Assembly (NCBI GenBank): GCA_050295975.1
Contig: JBNKQR010000012.1
Location: 1 to 64,000, forward strand
From: JAPHTQ01 sp050295975
Lineage (GTDB): Bacteria; Pseudomonadota; Gammaproteobacteria; Thiohalomonadales; Thiohalomonadaceae
Reading direction: 5' to 3'
Length of the DNA: 64,000 bases
Both the position numbers and the translations under genes were made by a program. The notes below the pieces were generated by a model. It saw nothing but the letters and a program-made list of their open reading frames with translations. It was not told where the DNA came from and made no database searches. How positions within the stretch are numbered: the stretch's first letter is position 1; each line of letters opens with the position of its first letter. Shown here piece after piece: positions 44,716 through 54,331 of the stretch.

Positions 44716-47394
44716 ATGGGTCCGCATTATCTTGACCGCTTAATCTCTCCTAAATCAATCGCAATCTTTGGTGCCAGCACCCGTCCCGAGTCGGTCGGCA
44801 CCCTGCTCTTCGAAAATCTGCTGCAGAGCAAATTCCAGGGCAAGCTCTACCCGATTAACCCCAAGCATACGAAGTTAAAGGGGAAGAAATGCTACCCGAA
44901 TATCCAGTCGGTCACCGAACCGGTTGACCTGGCGGTGATCGCCACCCCGGCGCCAACTGTACCTGAAATTATTCACGCCTGTGGCGAACATGGCGTACGT
45001 GCAGCCATCGTAATCTCGGCGGGATTCAGTGAGGGTGGCGGTGGCGGTGCGGCCATTGAGCGCAAGATGCTGGAGGCGGCACACCAATATCAGATCCGTC
45101 TGCTTGGTCCGAACTGCCTGGGCCTCATCCGGCCCAAAGTGGGGATGAACGCCACCTTTAGTAAGAACGCCGCACTACCGGGCCAGATGGCGATGGTCTC
45201 CCAGTCCGGTGCTCTCTGTACAGCGATCCTCGACTGGGCCGAGAGCCGTGGCATCGGCTTTTCCGCCATCGCCTCGCTGGGCGATGCCGCCGATGTGGAT
45301 TTCGGCGACCTGCTCGATTACCTGGCCCAGGATAGCGAGACCCGTAGCATTCTGCTTTACATCGAAGGGATCCGAAATTCTCGCAGTTTCATGAGTGGCC
45401 TGCGGGTAGCGGCACGAATGAAGCCCACCATTGTGATCAAGGCCGGACGTCACAGCACCGGCTCCAAGGCCGCGCTTACTCACACCGGAGCCTTGATCGG
45501 TGACGATGATGTGTTCGACGCGGCACTGCAGCGAGCCGGTGTGGTACGCGCCGACAGTATCTCGCAACTATTTGGTGCGGCCCAGTTACTCTCCTCATCC
45601 CACCGCGTAAACGGTAACCGGCTGGTGATTCTCACCAACGGTGGTGGCCCTGGCGTTATGGCCACTGATCGCGCAGCCGATCTCGGCGTGGAACTGGCTG
45701 AGCTCTCTGAGGACACCACTGCCATCCTGGAGAAAAATCTGCCTCCCCACTGGTCCCACGGTAATCCTATCGACATCCTTGGTGATGCCACCGATGAACG
45801 CTATGCCATGGCCACCGAGGCTTGCCTCAATGATCCGAATGTCGACGGGGTACTGGTGATGCTCACCCCTCAGGCGATGACTGATCCGGAAGCCTGTGCC
45901 AAAGCGGTAATCGAGGCGCGCAAAAAAAGTAGCAAACTGATACTGGTCTGCTGGATGGGTGATGGGCATGTTCGTAGTGCCAACGCGCTGTTTGCCAAGC
46001 ACCACATCCCGACCTTTACCAATCCTGAATCCTCTGTTGAGGCCTTTGCCTTCCTCGCTAACTACTATCAGAACCAGAAGTTGCTGGTCCAGGTACCTGG
46101 TTCACTGGGCCACTTCAGTAGCCCCGATATCGAAGGCGCACAACTGATCATCGAAAGCGTTCTTAATGAGCGACGCAACCAACTCACCCCACTGGAAGCA
46201 AAGGCCCTGCTCCACGCCTTTGCCATTCCCGTTACTCCAGGTACCAATTGCCGCTCTGCCAATGAAGCGCTAGTTGCAGCGGAAAATCACGGCTTCCCTG
46301 TAGTAATGAAAATTAATTCACCACAGTTAACCCACAAAACCGATGTAGGTGGTGTGCGCCTCAACATCAACAATGCCCAGGCAGTACGCACCGCCTACGG
46401 CGAACTGGTAGAAGAGGTAAAACTCAAAGCACCCGAGGCGGAAATTGAGGGTGTGGTAGTTGAACCGATGTACTCCGCACAAAATGCCCGTGAACTGTTG
46501 ATCGGTGTTACCCGTGATCCGGTTTTCGGCCCGGTGATCACCTTCGGCGCCGGGGGCACCGAAGTGGAAGCGATGCGCGACCGTGCCGTAGCCCTGCCCC
46601 CCCTTAATCACTATCTTGCCGAAAACCTTATCAAACAAACCCGCACCTCCAGATCACTGCGGGCACACCGAAACCAGAATGCGGTCAACATGGATGAACT
46701 GGAGCAGGTATTAATTCGGGTATCGGAGATGGTTTGCCAGTTACCACAGATTGAAGAGATGGATATCAACCCATTGGTTGCGGATGAAAACGGTGTCATG
46801 GCGCTCGACTGTCGCATTGTGGTGGCGCATCGCACCCCCTCACTCGATCCCTATAGCCACATGGCGATCCATCCCTACCCTCATCATCTCGTGCACCGGT
46901 TACAACTGGCCGATGGTAGCAACATCACCATCCGCCCAATCCGCCCGGAAGATGCGGAGATTGTGCAGAAGTTCGTCCGCACCTTATCACCGCAGTCGCG
47001 TTACTTCCGCTTTATGCAGACCATTAATGAACTGACACTGGATATGCTGGTGCGTTTTACCCAACTCGACTACAACCGAGAGCTGGCTCTGGTTGCTGTG
47101 AAAGAAGTTGGTGACGAAGAGATCGAGCTGGGGGTTTCACGCTATGTGGTCAACCCGGACGGCACCAGTTGCGAATTTGCCCTGGCAGTCGCCGACGAGT
47201 GGCAGCACCATGGTCTCGGTTCTCAACTAATGACCCACCTGATGGATGCAGCGCGGGAACGCGGCTATCGGAGTATGGATGGAGAGATCCTGGCGGATAA
47301 CAAGAAGATGCTGGATCTGGTACGTTCGCTGGGATTCCACATCCAGGCCAGTGAAGCCGATTCGAGTATTATGCTGGCCAGCCGCGAGCTTTGA
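44716..47394 (+). CDS. Pat-type protein lysine acetyltransferase (acyl-CoA synthetase-like with GNAT domain)
   Basis: An 892-residue protein. Residues 1 to about 460 are a CoA-binding and succinyl-CoA ligase-like module related to ADP-forming acetyl-CoA synthetase (IAIFGASTRPESVG, LLGPNCLGL, SGALCTAILDWA). An ATP-grasp domain covers about 480-700, and a GNAT acetyltransferase about 725-892 (IRPIRPEDAEIVQKF, EWQHHGLGSQLM, the latter the acetyl-CoA loop). This layout is that of Pat/PatZ (YfiQ), which acetylates and inactivates Acs. In the ligase module the catalytic His expected of an active synthetase needs checking, since in Pat it is lost. Divergent with the deacetylase. Confidence 0.92.
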   Translation: MGPHYLDRLISPKSIAIFGASTRPESVGTLLFENLLQSKFQGKLYPINPKHTKLKGKKCYPNIQSVTEPVDLAVIATPAPTVPEIIHACGEHGVRAAIVISAGFSEGGGGGAAIERKMLEAAHQYQIRLLGPNCLGLIRPKVGMNATFSKNAALPGQMAMVSQSGALCTAILDWAESRGIGFSAIASLGDAADVDFGDLLDYLAQDSETRSILLYIEGIRNSRSFMSGLRVAARMKPTIVIKAGRHSTGSKAALTHTGALIGDDDVFDAALQRAGVVRADSISQLFGAAQLLSSSHRVNGNRLVILTNGGGPGVMATDRAADLGVELAELSEDTTAILEKNLPPHWSHGNPIDILGDATDERYAMATEACLNDPNVDGVLVMLTPQAMTDPEACAKAVIEARKKSSKLILVCWMGDGHVRSANALFAKHHIPTFTNPESSVEAFAFLANYYQNQKLLVQVPGSLGHFSSPDIEGAQLIIESVLNERRNQLTPLEAKALLHAFAIPVTPGTNCRSANEALVAAENHGFPVVMKINSPQLTHKTDVGGVRLNINNAQAVRTAYGELVEEVKLKAPEAEIEGVVVEPMYSAQNARELLIGVTRDPVFGPVITFGAGGTEVEAMRDRAVALPPLNHYLAENLIKQTRTSRSLRAHRNQNAVNMDELEQVLIRVSEMVCQLPQIEEMDINPLVADENGVMALDCRIVVAHRTPSLDPYSHMAIHPYPHHLVHRLQLADGSNITIRPIRPEDAEIVQKFVRTLSPQSRYFRFMQTINELTLDMLVRFTQLDYNRELALVAVKEVGDEEIELGVSRYVVNPDGTSCEFALAVADEWQHHGLGSQLMTHLMDAARERGYRSMDGEILADNKKMLDLVRSLGFHIQASEADSSIMLASREL

Positions 47395-47397
47395 GAT

Positions 47398-47892
47398 TCA
47401 AATAGAGGAGACTTCAGCCGCTTCCTCATCTGAAAGTAGCTTGCTGCCATCCAGCAGGATCAGCAGGCCGCGTTCGTGGTTGTACAAACCACTGATAAAG
47501 CGTGAGCCCTTCTTGCTACCCGTATCCGGCGGAGAGTCGACCTTCTCCACATACAGGTCGACGACTTCACTGACGCTGTCCACCAGAAAACCAACAACCA
47601 GTTCACCTGAGTCCATGATCAAAATACGCGAGGCATCATCCATCGCCTCACGTCGCGGCAAATCAAAGCGGGTACGGGTGTCGATGATGGCGACTACACT
47701 GCCACGCAGATTAATGATACCCAGAACGTATGCGGGGGCTCCTGGCACAGGAGATATCTCCTGGCTACGCAACACCTCACGGATTTGCATCACATCAATG
47801 CCGTAGGTTTCATTCTCCAACTGAAATGTAACCCAACGTGATGTCGGACCTTCAGCAGACTCATTGTTCTGATTCATTTCAATCTCCGACAT
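47398..47892 (-). CDS. cheW: CheW-type chemotaxis coupling protein
   Basis: A 164-residue protein with a single CheW domain: WVTFQLENETYGIDVMQIREVLR, PVPGAPAYVLGIINLRGSVVAIIDTR. The start is set at 47892 (AGGAAC upstream). CheW couples chemoreceptors to CheA. No other chemotaxis gene is nearby, and the acidic end (SDEEAAEVSS) is an unremarkable extension. The gene is convergent with the Pat gene, with three bases between stops. Confidence 0.93.
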   Translation of the reverse strand: MSEIEMNQNNESAEGPTSRWVTFQLENETYGIDVMQIREVLRSQEISPVPGAPAYVLGIINLRGSVVAIIDTRTRFDLPRREAMDDASRILIMDSGELVVGFLVDSVSEVVDLYVEKVDSPPDTGSKKGSRFISGLYNHERGLLILLDGSKLLSDEEAAEVSSI

Positions 47893-48140
47893 ATCGTTCC
47901 TGATGAAGAACGACAACAGTGATAACGGCGCATAAGATTATTAATACTCACTATTTATATATTCTTGCTCTCTGAAGATCATAGCAGCTGCTATCCGGTC
48001 AAGTAAAAATCCGGTAAAAGAAAAGCAAAGAAAAACTGATAAACTCGCGTATCAAATTGAGATAGGATGCCATTTCAATTTGTTGTGGTACTATCCAAAC
48101 CGTTTCATCCCTGGTTAGCTCCCGTAAGTAAGGAATACCC

Positions 48141-49583
48141 ATGAAAAGCCGATTGATTGCCTTGATGCGCCCTCTTCTCGCCCTCTCTCTTTTTGTACCG
48201 GCGATAGCTTTCGCCTCCACGGGTCAGATTGATCTGACTGCGACATGGCAAGCTATTTTGGCACTGGTTATTTTTGTCGCCGCCTATGTGCTGGTGGTGA
48301 GTGAAGAGTTTCTGCACCTGCGCAAATCCAAACCCGTTATTGTTGCTGCCGGGGCCATCTGGGTACTAGTTGCCCTGGCCTACATAAGCGTTGGTGATAA
48401 CCATACCGCGGGAGAAGCGATTCGCCACAATCTACTGGAGTATGTAGAGCTGTTCCTGTTCCTGCTCGCCGCCATGACCTACATCAACACCATGGAAGAG
48501 CGCCAGATCTTTAACGCTCTGCGCGCCTGGCTGGTCTCCCGTGGATTTTCTCTTAAGGCCGTTTTCTGGATCACCGGCCTGCTGGCCTTCTTTATCTCGC
48601 CGGTGGCGGATAACCTGACTACTGCCTTACTGATGGCAGCAGTCGTTATGGCTGTTGGTGTCGGCAAACCCAAGTTTGTTGCCCTCGCCTGTATCAATAT
48701 TGTTGTTGCCGCTAATGCCGGTGGGGCCTTTTCTCCCTTCGGCGATATCACCACCCTGATGGTCTGGCAAAAAGGGATCGTAAAATTCCATGAATTCTTC
48801 GCGCTGTTCCTGCCGTCCCTGATCAACTGGCTGGTACCAGCCGTATTGATGTCCTTTGCTGTTGCCAGCGGTAGACCAGAAGCCGTGAGTGAAAAGGTCG
48901 TAATTAAGAAAGGGGGCTTTGTTGTCATGGCCCTTTTCATGCTCACCATCGTCATGGCGGTCACCGGTCACAACTTCCTTCACCTGCCACCGGTGCTGGG
49001 CATGATGACAGGCCTCGGTCTGCTCAAATTCTATGGCTACCGCTTGCGTGTCTATGAAGAGAAACACATGCAGCACATCATCGACGGGCCAGAAATGGAC
49101 ATGGCAGAGATCGCTCATGTGGTGAAGCCACGCCATAAGCCGTTCGATATCTTCATCAGCATGAAACGCGCAGAGTGGGACACCCTGATGTTCTTCTATG
49201 GCGTCGTGCTCTGTGTCGGTGGCCTTGGTACCCTCGGCTATCTGGCAGTGGCCTCTGAGGCCATGTATATCGGTTTGGGACCGACCTGGGCAAACGTACT
49301 GGTAGGTCTCCTCTCCGCCATCGTCGATAACATCCCGGTGATGTTCGCGGTGCTGACCATGAATCCGACCATGGGTCTCGACCAGTGGTTACTGGTTACC
49401 CTAACCGCCGGGGTTGGCGGCTCACTGCTCTCCATCGGCTCAGCGGCTGGGGTGGCACTGATGGGACAGGCGCGTGGTGTCTACACCTTCTTCGCCCATA
49501 TCAAATGGATCTGGGCGATTGCCCTGGGTTATGCGGCGAGCATTTGGGTCCATTTCCTGCTGAATGGCTCAATGGGTAGTTGA
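48141..49583 (+). CDS. nhaD: NhaD-type Na+/H+ antiporter
   Basis: A 480-residue membrane protein with a cleavable-looking N-terminal signal (ending AFASTG) and about 12 helices. LAAMTYINTMEERQIFNALRAWL, SPVADNLTTALL and NAGGAFSPFGDITTLMVW are hallmark NhaD motifs with the conserved transport Asp. GGSLLSIGSAAGVALMG lies in the second half. It exports Na+ (or Li+) in exchange for protons and suits a marine or alkaline habitat. AAGGA precedes the ATG. Confidence 0.95.
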   Translation: MKSRLIALMRPLLALSLFVPAIAFASTGQIDLTATWQAILALVIFVAAYVLVVSEEFLHLRKSKPVIVAAGAIWVLVALAYISVGDNHTAGEAIRHNLLEYVELFLFLLAAMTYINTMEERQIFNALRAWLVSRGFSLKAVFWITGLLAFFISPVADNLTTALLMAAVVMAVGVGKPKFVALACINIVVAANAGGAFSPFGDITTLMVWQKGIVKFHEFFALFLPSLINWLVPAVLMSFAVASGRPEAVSEKVVIKKGGFVVMALFMLTIVMAVTGHNFLHLPPVLGMMTGLGLLKFYGYRLRVYEEKHMQHIIDGPEMDMAEIAHVVKPRHKPFDIFISMKRAEWDTLMFFYGVVLCVGGLGTLGYLAVASEAMYIGLGPTWANVLVGLLSAIVDNIPVMFAVLTMNPTMGLDQWLLVTLTAGVGGSLLSIGSAAGVALMGQARGVYTFFAHIKWIWAIALGYAASIWVHFLLNGSMGS

Positions 49584-49639
49584 TTCAGGGTTTATGTTAC
49601 TGAATGAGATAGCTCTATTACCCACTGGACCTAGCTGAG

Positions 49640-49677
49640 CTCAAAAAAAATGGCGTTCCCATTACCGGGAACGCCAT
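49640..49677 (-). terminator. Terminator, minus-strand direction
   Basis: ATGGCGTTCCC, loop, GGGAACGCCAT: an 11-base stem. The T-run is on the minus-strand side, so it probably ends dnaQ transcription about 170 bases past its stop. It could also reduce read-through from nhaD. Confidence 0.75.
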
Positions 49678-49843
49678 ACTAAAGTACTTCGTAAAACCAA
49701 AAAGGAGAGTGGTAATGATTACCACACCCTCTCTTTTGCACTATCCGTGCCACCTACCAAAGCCGCTGTTTTACTAGCAAAGCACTGCTAATACGCACCA
49801 CAACAGGGCGCACCGCCACAGTGCGGGTCCCCGTTTGGTGCAA

Positions 49844-50551
49844 TCAGCTATCCAGACTCTGCCACAGGCAGTTGCCACCACTCTTCTTCTGGATCCCTTC
49901 CAGCCTTTTCTGGTGCTCGGACAGCTCTGCTTCACTGGCATGTATTACCTTCAGCGGCTGTCGCCCCTCGGCCAACCGCCGTACCTCTTCGCCCTGTCCC
50001 GCATCACCGGAAGCGCTCAAGGAGAGAGAGGTCTGACCACCGGTCATCGCCAGGTAGACGTCGGCCAGGATCTCCGCATCAAGTAACGCCCCGTGGAGGG
50101 TACGCTGTTCGTTATTGATGTTGTAACGCTTACACAGGGCATCCAGATTGTTCTTCTGCCCAGGGTGTATCTGTCGCGCCATCACCAGGGTATCGAGTAC
50201 TCCAAAGTGGTCACGCAGGTTGAGGTAGGGCCCCTCGTTGCGCGTCAGTTCGCGATTAAGGAAACCGATGTCGAAGGGGGCGTTGTGGATCACCAGTTCG
50301 TCGGCCCCTTTCAGGTAGGCGAGAAAATCCCCCATGATGTCGATGAAGGGAGGCTTATCAGCGAGGAATTCATTGGTAATGCCGTGGACTTCCATCGCCC
50401 CCGGATCGACATCGCGCTCCGGACGGACGTACTGGTGATAGTTGTTACCAGTAAGGCGTCGGTTGACCAGCTCGATGCAGCCGATCTCGATAACATAGTG
50501 TTCCCTGGCCTCTAGGCCGGTGGTCTCCGTATCCAGTACGATTTGCCGCAT
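49844..50551 (-). CDS. dnaQ: DNA polymerase III epsilon subunit
   Basis: A 235-residue proofreading exonuclease. VLDTETTGLEA (exo I), IHNAPFDIGFLNREL (exo II) and HGALLDAEILADVYL (exo III) are complete. The C-terminal tail (EAELSEHQKRLEGIQKKSGG) is the segment that binds the polymerase alpha subunit. It lies 15 bases downstream of rnhA on the same strand, whereas in E. coli these two genes are divergent. Confidence 0.95.
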   Translation of the reverse strand: MRQIVLDTETTGLEAREHYVIEIGCIELVNRRLTGNNYHQYVRPERDVDPGAMEVHGITNEFLADKPPFIDIMGDFLAYLKGADELVIHNAPFDIGFLNRELTRNEGPYLNLRDHFGVLDTLVMARQIHPGQKNNLDALCKRYNINNEQRTLHGALLDAEILADVYLAMTGGQTSLSLSASGDAGQGEEVRRLAEGRQPLKVIHASEAELSEHQKRLEGIQKKSGGNCLWQSLDS

Positions 50552-50566
50552 CTGCCCTCTCCTGCG

Positions 50567-51013
50567 CTACAGTTCGTCGATGCCCTTGTTGGCCAGTTGA
50601 TCGGCCCGCTCGTTTTCCGCATGGCCGGTGTGCCCACGCACCCACTTCCACTTAACCTGATGGGGAGCCAGGGCCTTGTCCAGCTGTTGCCATAGATCGA
50701 CATTCTTCACTGGTTGCTTGCCCGCCGTCTTCCAGCCGCGCTTTTTCCAGCCCGCCAGCCATTCGGTGATCCCCTTCATTACATACTGGGAGTCGGTGGT
50801 CAGGTGTACCTGGCAGGGCCGTGTCAGACTCTCCATGGCGCGAATCGCCGCCATCAGCTCCATGCGGTTATTGGTAGTCTCCTTCTCTCCACCGTAGAGC
50901 TCCTTCTCCTTGCCCTTGAAGCGCAAAATCGCACCCCAGCCGCCAGGGCCGGGATTGCCACGGCAGGCACCGTCGGTAAAGACTTCCACAGTATTCTCGT
51001 TTTGTTTGCTCAT
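50567..51013 (-). CDS. rnhA: Ribonuclease HI
   Basis: A 148-residue enzyme. The start is at 51013 (MSKQNENTVEVFTDG); a longer frame only reads through the methyltransferase gene. Catalytic acidic residues are in VFTDGACRGNPGPGGWG, the Glu of NNRMELMAA, and the Asp of TTDSQYV and ERADQLA. It removes RNA from RNA-DNA hybrids. Its ATG overlaps the stop of the methyltransferase gene. Confidence 0.96.
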   Translation of the reverse strand: MSKQNENTVEVFTDGACRGNPGPGGWGAILRFKGKEKELYGGEKETTNNRMELMAAIRAMESLTRPCQVHLTTDSQYVMKGITEWLAGWKKRGWKTAGKQPVKNVDLWQQLDKALAPHQVKWKWVRGHTGHAENERADQLANKGIDEL

Positions 51014-51801
51014 GAGCCATTCCGTCTTGCAGTGGGTTCTGCCGCACTGACTGGTAGTACCTGACGCTGACTGCGCCAGCGTGGTCTGATGGGGGTGAGG
51101 GTCGCATCGCGCTTTTTTGCGATCAGCATGTAACTGCCCCCGGGTAGTGGCCACCAACGTCGTGCCAGTCGCTCAATGTGATGCAGTGAACGTAACAGCC
51201 GTCGATTTTGCAGTGGTGGAAGAAAAAAGTATTTTTCTACCCGCACCGTATCAAAACCGAGCAGTGTCAGCCAGTCACGTACCCGGGTTGCGCTATAGAA
51301 GTGACCGCACCAGGGTGCCGTGCTGCGCCAGCCGGTGAACAGGCGGTGCAAACCGAACAGCCCCCACGGATTGAAACCGAGGATGATGACATGCCCTTCC
51401 GGGATCAGCACTCTCTCCACCTCGCGTAACACCTCGTGTGGATTGTCGGCAAATTCCAGGGTATGGGGAAGTAGCAGTACGTCCAGAGAGGCGGCGGCGA
51501 AGGGCAGACGATCACTATCACCGAGAAAGCGACACCGCTCCGGCTTATTGTCGGGCAGTATGGGCGGCACGTCATCAAGGATGATGCGGTGATTGATGCG
51601 GGAGGCGCTAAACATGACCGGCTCAAGCGGCGCACCGACCTGCAACAGGTGATAGCCGAAGAGGTTGGGTAGCGCCTGCTGCATCAACTCCAGCTCTACC
51701 TCGCCTACCGCTTCCCCCAGCGAGGAGTTATACCAATGGCGCAACTGACGCCGTGCCGCGACGGTATCCTTGCATCGGTAGGCTTGAAGAAGTCGATTCA
51801 T
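51010..51801 (-). CDS. SAM-dependent methyltransferase, YafS-like
   Basis: A 263-residue protein. The start at 51801 (MNRLLQAYRC) is preferred; a frame to 52233 would overlap all of gloB in antisense and is spurious. DSDRLPFAAASLDVLLLPHTLEFADNPHEVLREVERVL is the class I methyltransferase core, and GHVIILGFNPWGLFGLHRL matches YafS. Its position between gloB and rnhA is the E. coli yafS place. The substrate is unknown. Confidence 0.87.
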   Translation of the reverse strand: MNRLLQAYRCKDTVAARRQLRHWYNSSLGEAVGEVELELMQQALPNLFGYHLLQVGAPLEPVMFSASRINHRIILDDVPPILPDNKPERCRFLGDSDRLPFAAASLDVLLLPHTLEFADNPHEVLREVERVLIPEGHVIILGFNPWGLFGLHRLFTGWRSTAPWCGHFYSATRVRDWLTLLGFDTVRVEKYFFLPPLQNRRLLRSLHHIERLARRWWPLPGGSYMLIAKKRDATLTPIRPRWRSQRQVLPVSAAEPTARRNGS

Positions 51802-51858
51802 CGTGTGTAAGGTAGGCCATCGTAGGCGGACATTTCGCCCGCACAGCCTGACAGGTTT

Positions 51859-52638
51859 ATGCCCATGATGGAAGTTCGTCCCCTGCATGCTTTTGATGAC
51901 AATTATATCTGGCTCATCGGTTGTCGTGACAAGCCCCAGGTCGCCATTGTCGACCCCGGAGATGAAGATCCAGTACTCGAGTATCTGGCTCAACACGACC
52001 TCATCCCCGAAGCGATCCTGATCACCCACCACCATGGTGATCACACTGGTGGCGTAGCGGAACTGGTGGAGCGTTTCTCCATCCCGGTCTATGGTCCTGC
52101 CAACGAACGCATCCCTGCCCTCACCCATCCACTGGCGGAAGGCGATGAAGTGGCACTGCCCGGATGTGGACTGCGCTTTCAGGTATTGGATACCCCTGGC
52201 CATACCCGTGGACATATCTGCTACGTGGGTCATGCCGCCCTGTTCTGTGGTGATACTCTGTTTGCCGCTGGTTGCGGCAGGATATTTGAAGGCCCCCCGG
52301 CACAGATGTACCAGTCACTGGAAAAGCTGCGCGCCCTGCCCGATGAGACCCATGTCTACTGCGCCCACGAGTACACAGAGGCCAATCTACGCTTTGCCCT
52401 GGTAGCAGAGCCGGAGAACGGAGACACCCAGCAACGAATGGCCCAGGTCAAGCAGTTGCGCACCGCGCAGCAGGATACCGTCCCCTCGTTATTGGGTGAG
52501 GAGAAGCGAACCAACCCCTTCCTGCGTAGCCACATTCCCTCGCTGATTGTCGCCGCTGAGGGTTTTGCCGGGCATCCCTTACCCACCCCTGCCGAGGTGT
52601 TTGCCACTGTGCGACACTGGAAAGACACTCTGGACTAG
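51859..52638 (+). CDS. gloB: Hydroxyacylglutathione hydrolase (glyoxalase II)
   Basis: A 259-residue metallo-beta-lactamase-fold enzyme. The metal ligands are in ITHHHGDHTGG, DTPGHTRGH and CGDTLFAAGCGR; YCAHEYTEANLRFA is specific for glyoxalase II. It hydrolyses S-lactoylglutathione in methylglyoxal detoxification. Three ATG codons near the start (51859, 51865, 51868) leave the exact first residue open. Divergent from the methyltransferase gene. Confidence 0.95.
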   Translation: MPMMEVRPLHAFDDNYIWLIGCRDKPQVAIVDPGDEDPVLEYLAQHDLIPEAILITHHHGDHTGGVAELVERFSIPVYGPANERIPALTHPLAEGDEVALPGCGLRFQVLDTPGHTRGHICYVGHAALFCGDTLFAAGCGRIFEGPPAQMYQSLEKLRALPDETHVYCAHEYTEANLRFALVAEPENGDTQQRMAQVKQLRTAQQDTVPSLLGEEKRTNPFLRSHIPSLIVAAEGFAGHPLPTPAEVFATVRHWKDTLD

Positions 52639-52686
52639 ACAAAATGAGTGCTTGAAGAGCTACCATCCCTTCGAGATAATGCACCT

Positions 52687-54264
52687 ATGCCGCTGAACAA
52701 AAAGAATATTGGGGTCGGTTACCTTCTTTTGCTCGCCACCATGCTCATGCTGGGTGGCTGCGAATCCTTGCTCGTTCAACAGGGTGACGGTGAAAATGCT
52801 GTTGCCATAGCCGCCCAATGTGATGAACCAAAAGATATCTGGACTCGCATTCGCGACGGCTACTCCCTGGAAATCATCGATGACAAGCGTGTAAAGAGCA
52901 ATCTAGAGTGGTTCGCTGGACACCCGGCCTACCTGGAGCGAGTGGTCGATCGCGCCACCCCTTACATGCACCTGATCGTGGATGAGCTGCAGCGTCGTGG
53001 GATGCCCACGGAGATCGCACTGCTCCCCGTGGTCGAAAGCGCCTTTCAACCCTTCGCCTACTCCCACGGCCGTGCCGCCGGACTGTGGCAGTTCGTCCCG
53101 GGCACCGGCCGCCGCTTCGGCCTGCGCCAGACCTGGTGGTACGACGGCCGTCGTGACGTTGCCGAAGGCACCCGCGCCGCACTCGACTACCTGCAATACC
53201 TGCACAAACACTTTAAGGGCGACTGGCTACTTGCGCTGGCTGCCTATAACTCTGGTGAAGGCACCGTCGCCAAAGCCATCAGGCGCAATAAACGTCGTGG
53301 CAAACCCACCGACTACTGGTCCCTGAGCCTGCCCCGTGAGACCGAGGGCTATGTCCCCAAGCTGCTCGCGATCAGTGCTCTGGTCGCTAACCCGCCCGCC
53401 TATGGTGTGCTGCTCGATTCAATCCCGGATGAGCCCTATCTGACCACGGTTGAGGTGGGAAGCCAGATCGACCTGGATCTGGCCGCTGAGCTGGCCGAGC
53501 TCTCTCTGGAAGAGATCTACCTCTATAACCCAGGCTTTAACCGTTGGGCCACCGACCCGAAAGGACCACATCGCCTGCTGGTGCCGATTGAGAACGCCGA
53601 ACTGTTTGCAGAGAATCTGGCTCAGTACCCTGATAACCAGCGCATTAAATGGGTCCGTCATCGTGTTCGCAGTGGCGAGGTTCTGGGCACCCTGGCCGAC
53701 AAATACCACACCACCGTATCGATGCTCCGCTCAGTTAATCGCCTACGTAGTAATAACCTTCGTGTGGGGCAGCGGCTCACTGTGCCGGTGGCTCGCACCA
53801 GTCTGAGGCGCTATAGCCTGAGCGCAGGCCAGCGTCTTGCCGCGGTGAAGAACCGCAGCCGCGATGGGGTCAAGCAGGAGTATCGGGTGCAGGAGGGGGA
53901 TACCCTGTGGGATATCGCTCGAAAATATGATGTCGGAGTACGCCAGCTGGCCAAATGGAACGGGATGGCACCGCGAGACCCACTGCGGCCTGGAACCAGG
54001 CTAGTAATCTGGACCCATGAGCAGGAGAAGGTGTCGGCGATCAACCCTGCCAACTTTGTGCATCCCTTTGCTGGCGACACCACTCGTCGTATCGGCTATA
54101 TCGTACGCCGCGGTGACTCATTGGCACGTATCTCACAGCGTTTCCGCGTCAGTATTAATAGTCTCAAGCGCTGGAACAAAAAGCTACAAAGCAAAAAATA
54201 CCTGCAACCGGGTCAGCGCCTCACCCTCTATGTGGACGTCAGAACCCAGTCCGGTAACATCTAA
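52687..54264 (+). CDS. mltD: Membrane-bound lytic murein transglycosylase D
   Basis: The start at 52687 is preferred (MPLNKKN), as the lipoprotein signal then has normal length with lipobox LGGC. The protein has 525 residues. The SLT domain has the catalytic Glu in PVVESAFQPFAYS and AAGLWQFVPGTGRRFGL. Three LysM domains follow at about 320-365, 400-445 and 470-515 (EYRVQEGDTLWDIARKY, GYIVRRGDSLARISQRF). It cleaves peptidoglycan with 1,6-anhydro ends. The gloB-mltD order is conserved. Confidence 0.94.
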   Translation: MPLNKKNIGVGYLLLLATMLMLGGCESLLVQQGDGENAVAIAAQCDEPKDIWTRIRDGYSLEIIDDKRVKSNLEWFAGHPAYLERVVDRATPYMHLIVDELQRRGMPTEIALLPVVESAFQPFAYSHGRAAGLWQFVPGTGRRFGLRQTWWYDGRRDVAEGTRAALDYLQYLHKHFKGDWLLALAAYNSGEGTVAKAIRRNKRRGKPTDYWSLSLPRETEGYVPKLLAISALVANPPAYGVLLDSIPDEPYLTTVEVGSQIDLDLAAELAELSLEEIYLYNPGFNRWATDPKGPHRLLVPIENAELFAENLAQYPDNQRIKWVRHRVRSGEVLGTLADKYHTTVSMLRSVNRLRSNNLRVGQRLTVPVARTSLRRYSLSAGQRLAAVKNRSRDGVKQEYRVQEGDTLWDIARKYDVGVRQLAKWNGMAPRDPLRPGTRLVIWTHEQEKVSAINPANFVHPFAGDTTRRIGYIVRRGDSLARISQRFRVSINSLKRWNKKLQSKKYLQPGQRLTLYVDVRTQSGNI

Positions 54265-54273
54265 CAAGCATCA

Positions 54274-54308
54274 ACCACGAAGCTCACTAACTTCTTTTCC
54301 TTCGTGGT
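54274..54308. repeat. CCACGAAG inverted repeat after mltD
   Basis: ACCACGAAG and CTTCGTGGT are 17 bases apart. Similar CTTCGTGG text occurs at 24840-24860. It probably belongs to a dispersed intergenic repeat and may act as a weak terminator. Confidence 0.4.
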
Positions 54309-54331
54309 GAATGCCTTTTTACCTTCCGCCT

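Noticed and set aside
47893..48140. Riboswitch upstream of nhaD
   Set aside because: The leader is AT-rich with no aptamer-like paired structure that I can recognise.
49703..49738. GTGGTAAT/ATTACCAC hairpin as an nhaD terminator
   Set aside because: The loop would be a single base and the flanking CTCTC pairing is imperfect; termination there is uncertain.
51802..52233. N-terminal extension of the methyltransferase
   Set aside because: It lies wholly antisense to gloB, has no resemblance to methyltransferases, and the normal start at 51801 gives family length.
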